From NCBI GenBank assembly GCA_949710005.1, contig OX453272.1, positions 40,517,373 through 40,581,372 of the forward strand: a stretch of 64,000 nucleotides of DNA, given 5' to 3'. Positions 60,901-64,000 of this stretch are shown in pieces. The notes beneath the pieces were generated by a model. That model saw nothing but the letters and a program-made list of their open reading frames with translations. It searched no databases and was not told the origin of the DNA. This DNA comes from Ricordea florida. Its lineage: Eukaryota > Cnidaria > Anthozoa > Corallimorpharia > Ricordeidae. The position numbers and the translations under genes were made by a program. Within the stretch, counting starts at the first letter, position 1. Each line of letters starts with the position of its first letter.

Positions 60901-63434
60901 ATATCACAAATCGAAGTATTCATGGAGGCCACCAAAGAGCTAAACGCTTCGGAAGAAAAATCATCTTGATCATGTCCTCTTATGACTCATTCTACGTATA
61001 CGAGTGCGCTTAATGAACACGCATGCGCTGTAAACAGGAGGGCGATTTGTGATTGAACGCAGAGTCCTAGTGTTTCCCTCGACTTTGTCTCGGAACAACA
61101 TCAGGAGTCGAGGGAAAACAAAACTAACTGGTTTCCTGAGGGACCACATCACGCCATTTTTAATTTAGCCATGCACTGATCACGTGCTGTTGTATTCGGC
61201 GCGCGGGCAACAACTGCGCAATTGCATCTCGGTCGGGATACATTTGAATTTGATCAGGGACACGTCACCGAGAATCAACCAATCACAAAGTTGTTGAGTG
61301 AAAGTCAAGTTATGTAACAGTTCAGCTTTAACTGTTTTTTGTGTTTGAAAAAAGTTGTCAGTATGACTAATTTACATGAACGTAATGATGTTACAGTGTC
61401 AATAAAAGTACAATTCAGATCTCGTTCTGCAAAGTATGTATATTATCACTGCACTCGTGATTTGTTTTTCACTCGAGTAATTGAACTGACTGTTGGCACA
61501 AATAACCGTCAAAAGGGGTGTTGAAGTGACCGATAACGAAAATTCCCCACACTGATCCAGCATGTAGTTTCGTATGCATTTTACGCATGGTAAATGCTCA
61601 AGTAAAACGTTCAACACGAAGCCCGAGTGAACTCTCCTCAAGCGTCTTGTCTCGAACTCGGTTATCTCGAACTCATTTCCTTGGATTGTTTTTTCAGTCA
61701 TTTACCATCGGTTATCTCGAACTCCCGCTATCCTCTCGAACTATTTTTCCTTTCCCTTGAGAGATCGATTTAACGGGGTTCGACTGTACATACATACATA
61801 CTTTATTGACTTTAGAGGCTTTTCAAAGACAATAATTTGAATTTAAATAAGTACAAAATGAAAATAAAATTACAACAATAAAAGTCTACTTTAAAAACCC
61901 TAAAAAAAACATTGACCAGTTTACGTTTCATGCTAAATTTTTAAGTAGATCACGATTTAAGAGTTTTAAGTTAGCTATCCAAGGAGTTCCAAATTCTAAG
62001 TATTCTATGATAAAAGGTCCTATGCCCACAGGCAGTCTTAAAAAGCGGGATATTCAGTATCTGTGAACTTCTTGTGGTACGCCTGCTTAATCCTTCTCGT
62101 TTTATGAAGGCTGGGAGGAGAGGTATTCCGGCACACGGGATGTTAGGCATTTAAAGGGAATGACAGCGTTCCTATCCTACAGCGTAGCCATTGAAGCTCT
62201 TTTAGAACTGCTGTGATATGATAATAATTGGGTGCTCTGGTCACGATTCGAGCAGCGAAGTTCTGGATACTTTGTAATTTACTTACATTACACTTCGATG
62301 TGCGATGTACCCCAAGACCCCCATAGATAGCCTTTGCGGGAGGGATTTTAAAATTAAAACGACTTCAATTATATTCCGATTAGACGTCACTGACAGATTA
62401 TCCCAAATTAAATGGACCCTTCTTTATAGAGCTTGATAAATTAATAAGCTCCTATGTGCGGATTAATAACGTGTAAATCTTCAGGTCAGTGAACGATAGA
62501 TGTGATAGCGCTCTCAGTGACGCAAAGTTCCTTTTGTCTCGGGCTATTCCCCAGGGGACCAGAGTTAAAATTAATTTTGCGTATCAAATGGTTAATCAAT
62601 CTTTTTCATGACAAAAGAAGCTCTTATTATTAATATCTCTTTGCCTCAAGGCACCGATATTGCCCTTTATGACGTAGTTAACTTAATAGCACGATCAAAA
62701 AATACCGTAAATAACTGAGCTATTATAAGGCTTTTTACAAAAGTTATCTTAATACTTCTGTTGACGTTTCCACAAACCTGGCGTATCCACACACTGCTCT
62801 TCACAATTTGATTCTTGAAATCCTATTCAGTCAAAACGTAAAAATACCAGGAAATGTAAAAGAGGACCATAAAGTATTTTCCGTTTCAATTTTTTCTCTA
62901 TCTTCACTAACGTTCCGTGGCTATTAAAATAGAATATTCAGTTGCTTTGCTTTTAACTTTACTATGTGCTTAAATTTTTACACCCTTACCGTCTTTTAGA
63001 TGTGCAAATGTTCTAGAGATTTTAGATTCTGAAATTGACCTTGTCTGCGACATGAGAAATGATGCCTCTCGAAAGGAGCCGGCATCAATTATGCAGAATA
63101 CATGCAGTTTGCGAAACATTGAAAACGAAAGATACCATCAAGCATTTACATCCTGGAACAAACTACATGTAGAATAAGGCTATTAATTAAATTCAACCTG
63201 AGGAGGAGATAACTTCATTCTGATTACAAAAACCATTACGTTGCGTAGCCCACGTACTCCACTGAACAGAGTCAGCTCAACTTACCACATTGATTATCTG
63301 GTGCAGTGAAATTCCAAACCTCACCACCACACTATCAGTCTTGTTCAACACAGGGCGAAGGTTGGGATCGTAATTCTTGAACAAGAAGTTCAAGAGTCGC
63401 TTCTCATCGTCATCAAATAAGGCCTGTTCTTTTG
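51243..63434 (-). CDS. Nicotinic acetylcholine receptor alpha-type subunit, gene 2 (5' exon outside window)
   Basis: Paralogue of gene 1 in the same orientation. Coding exons: 63286-63434, 62778-62822, 58982-59091, 58662-58806, 56573-56840, 53764-53936, 51243-51947; 531 residues are visible. The first visible exon enters in phase 1, so the signal-peptide exon should lie beyond 64000. Seen: loop [10 protein letters not shown], Cys loop of 13 residues between [14 protein letters not shown] and its closing cysteine, loop B GSWTYDG, loop [11 protein letters not shown] with adjacent cysteines, pore helix [19 protein letters not shown], a longer cytoplasmic loop than gene 1, and TM4. It lacks the Pro-rich extension in the visible part. 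Exons of 45, 110, 145 and 173 nt match gene 1 exactly. The introns are crowded with repeats. Confidence 0.92.
52090..52616. repeat. ~107-bp tandem array, five units
   Basis: Units start at about 52090, 52199, 52308, 52414 and 52520 (periods 109, 109, 106, 106) with the core GGATCAAACCATGCAGTGTG. Units are nearly identical. In gene 2 intron 7. Confidence 0.85.
52850..53340. repeat. ATCGAT/ATTGATT-rich tract
   Basis: Long run of imperfect TAATCGAT, CATCAATGA and GATTAGTCATTAA words. Related in style to the tracts inside the 12.5 kb transposon. Confidence 0.5.
53764..53936 (-). CDS. Gene 2 exon 7: TM2 pore helix
   Basis: 173 nt, phase 1 to 0, [19 protein letters not shown] pore helix and [10 protein letters not shown]. 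Acceptor attcttag, donor gtatgt. Confidence 0.92.
54626..55278. mobile_element. Pogo/Tigger-like MITE, TA-flanked
   Basis: Ends CAGTCGAACCTTTATTAAGC and inverse of CAGTGGAACCTGTATTAAGC, each bordered by TA. Both subterminal zones hold GTGACCGCTTAAT-type units. TIR consensus and TA duplication fit pogo elements. A frame at 54759-54986 has no recognised family. Confidence 0.78.
55449..56546. mobile_element. TIR element with CGCAAATGATCCC subterminal repeats
   Basis: Ends CTGTACAGGCCCGCAAATGA and exact inverse, TA at both borders. Four to five (GG)CCCGCAAATGATC units per end. The interior has a run of fourteen or more G at 56220-56235 and no recognised transposase. Ends 26 bp from the donor of gene 2 exon 6. 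Confidence 0.8.
56573..56840 (-). CDS. Gene 2 exon 6: loops B and C, TM1
   Basis: 268 nt, phase 0 to 1, four codons longer than gene 1 exon 6. It contains [17 protein letters not shown], the RRR membrane entry and TM1. Donor gtgagt. A TIR transposon ends only 26 bp past this donor. Confidence 0.92.
57331..57456. repeat. 63-bp tandem duplication
   Basis: Two copies (57331 and 57394) of TTTATAATATAGCTACGTT...CGCGCGCTCTGATTGGTC... differing at a few positions. Confidence 0.85.
57745..57850. repeat. Palindromic repeat
   Basis: TGTATTACATTGTGATAAAACACG...CGAGCCGCAGGCGAGTGTTTTCTACATTG; foldback type. Confidence 0.5.
58140..58285. repeat. Palindromic repeat
   Basis: GGAAGTTTGGGAGAACGAGAA...CGAGTTTTCCCAAACTTTC with a GCTGCGGCTCG centre; foldback type. 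Confidence 0.55.
58475..58632. repeat. 41-bp tandem array, four units
   Basis: Core TCTACATACACATTTCCACC repeated at about 58478, 58519, 58560 and 58596. It begins 30 bp downstream of the gene 2 exon 5 donor. Confidence 0.85.
58662..58806 (-). CDS. Gene 2 exon 5: first Cys-loop cysteine
   Basis: 145 nt encoding [12 protein letters not shown] to [16 protein letters not shown]; acceptor ttctttag, donor gtgagt. A 41-bp tandem array starts about 30 bp downstream of its donor. Confidence 0.92.
58982..59091 (-). CDS. Gene 2 exon 4: loop D to loop A
   Basis: 110 nt encoding [10 protein letters not shown] to WKPDIFLYN; phase 0 to 2. Acceptor acggcag, donor gtaagt. Confidence 0.92.
59385..59617. mobile_element. 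Palindromic MITE
   Basis: Outer arms CTGGATAAATCAAACGAGTT and inverse; inner arms ACGTTTCGAGCGTTAGCCCTT and inverse, plus a GAATGAATTCGTTC core. In gene 2 intron 3. Confidence 0.75.
59839..60671 (-). mobile_element. PIF/Harbinger element remnant with CATAAT arrays
   Basis: Ends GGCTTG(G/A)TTCCCACTAGCG, flanked by a perfect TTA duplication (59836-59838, 60672-60674). Terminal zones consist of CATAAT hexamers. A minus frame at about 60063-60345 encodes [20 protein letters not shown] and [13 protein letters not shown], the start of a Harbinger DDE_4 transposase. The frame then runs into a second CATAAT array, so the catalytic core is deleted. Confidence 0.82.
61165..61300. repeat. Dispersed repeat, copy 2
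   Basis: CATGCACTGATCACGTGCTG...CAACTGCGCAATTGCATCTC...CCAATCACAAAG; inverted relative to the copy at 50835. Confidence 0.65.
61640..61786. mobile_element. Pogo-like terminal fragment
   Basis: CTCGAACTCGGTTATCTCGAAC repeats and the terminus AACGGGGTTCGACTG followed by TA. Only this end is recognised. Confidence 0.5.
61787..62345 (-). mobile_element. LINE 3' end with (TATG)n tail
   Basis: Minus strand: [20 protein letters not shown] and [19 protein letters not shown] (about 62195-62325), then broken frames and an untranslated region to a (TATG)n tail at 61787-61801. CR1-like RT tail, 5'-truncated. In gene 2 intron 3. Confidence 0.7.
62778..62822 (-). CDS. Gene 2 exon 3: 45-nt micro-exon
   Basis: Encodes [15 protein letters not shown] with acceptor gactgaatag and donor gtttgt. 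Same length and phase as gene 1 exon 3. It is too short to be seen as an open frame and was found by homology to gene 1. Confidence 0.88.
63286..63434 (-). CDS. Gene 2 exon 2: ligand domain N-terminus
   Basis: 149 nt, phase 1 to 0. It encodes the N-terminal helix and strand ([20 protein letters not shown], then [11 protein letters not shown]). The acceptor is tatcgcag and the donor gtaag. Much shorter than gene 1 exon 2 because the Pro-rich stretch is absent. Confidence 0.9.
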
Positions 63435-63606
63435 CTGCGATATTCAAGAGTTGATTTTACTCTTATTTGCTGAGCTTTTACTAGCCGCAAGCTTTATCGA
63501 CACTGTCAATTCTTAATGTTTATTCCCAGAACTCAATATCAGTTTTATTTAGAATCTAAAGGGGCGAATTTGAAAGGCAATGAAAAAGTTTATTACGAAA
63601 TTCAAT

Positions 63607-63868
63607 GGGAGCAGGGTTGGCGCAGTGGTGAGAGCGCTCGCCTTCCACCAATGTGTCCCGGGTTCGATTCCCGGCCCCGGCGTCATATGTAGATTGAGTT
63701 TGTTGGTTCTCTACTTCGCTCCGAGAGGTTTTTCTCCGGGTACTCCGGTTTTCCCCTCTCCACAAAAACCAACATTTGATTTGATTTGATTTGTGCTTTA
63801 CAGTGTCCCCAATTAGTACGTCAGTGCTAAATACAGTTGACACTCAAATAAAGTTTATTATTATTATT
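63607..63868 (+). mobile_element. tRNA-derived SINE, copy 3
   Basis: Best-preserved copy: GGGAGCAGGGTTGGCGCAGT head with A-box-like core, B-box GGGTTCGATTCC at 63660-63671, CTCCGAGAGGTTTTTCTCCG body, ATTTGATTTGATTT, tail CACTCAAATAAA and TTA repeats. In the intron upstream of the first visible gene 2 exon. Confidence 0.9.
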
Positions 63869-64000
63869 CGACCAAGGTTTTTTTGTAGGAGATTCGTCTA
63901 CCGTAAGTAAACATACTTTGCTCCGATGGACTCGAAAACTTCATAGAAATTGCTAACCCAGGTAGAGACGAAAGTGTACTAATCTGTAGTTTGTATAGAC

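Overview
The window is eukaryotic, intron-rich and dominated by repeats. It best fits an anthozoan cnidarian, such as a stony coral: two nicotinic-type receptor genes split by many short GT-AG exons, tRNA-derived SINEs, many palindromic MITEs, CR1/L2-like and Gypsy retroelement debris, and PIF/Harbinger remnants. The taxon is inferred. No prokaryotic operon, rRNA, true tRNA gene or CRISPR array was seen.

Host genes. Two Cys-loop ligand-gated channel genes (alpha-type nicotinic acetylcholine receptor subunits) lie in tandem on the minus strand. Gene 1 is complete: eight coding exons from 31639 down to 13615, 539 residues. Gene 2 runs from beyond the right edge to 51243; seven coding exons are visible and only the signal-peptide exon is missing. 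The two share exon number, splice phases and, for four exons, exact length, so they are tandem duplicates. Both keep the 13-residue Cys loop, the adjacent cysteines of loop C, and a cation-type pore helix.

The most interesting object is a 12.5 kb DNA transposon at 33836-46290 between the two receptor genes. Its inverted ends are about 320 bp long, and each carries ten copies of a 19-20 bp GGCGCGACTTTTTT-type repeat. It carries two converging genes. A SAM-UBX-HECT E3 ubiquitin ligase runs on the plus strand, with its first coding exon inside the left inverted repeat. A DDE integrase-like transposase runs on the minus strand from the right end. This copy is freshly damaged: one TGA in the HECT domain, one frameshift in the integrase and one lost splice donor. 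A second transposon (35126-38988, 7-bp target duplication) sits inside an intron of the ligase gene. It carries P/THAP9-like transposase debris and a possible cysteine-protease fragment, and a MITE sits inside it in turn.

Left part (1-13 kb): a CR1/L2-like LINE copy whose ORF1 is split by a MITE with a perfect 9-bp duplication, a broken Gypsy element, an RT tail folded into a hairpin, a SINE, a decayed tandem array and long stretches where I recognise nothing. The introns of gene 1 (13.6-31.6 kb) hold MITEs, a SINE with an amplified head, and LINE 3' ends. Right part (46.3-64 kb): MITEs, a KpnI-site minisatellite, a 107-bp tandem array, pogo-like and Harbinger-type elements, and another SINE, mostly inside gene 2 introns.
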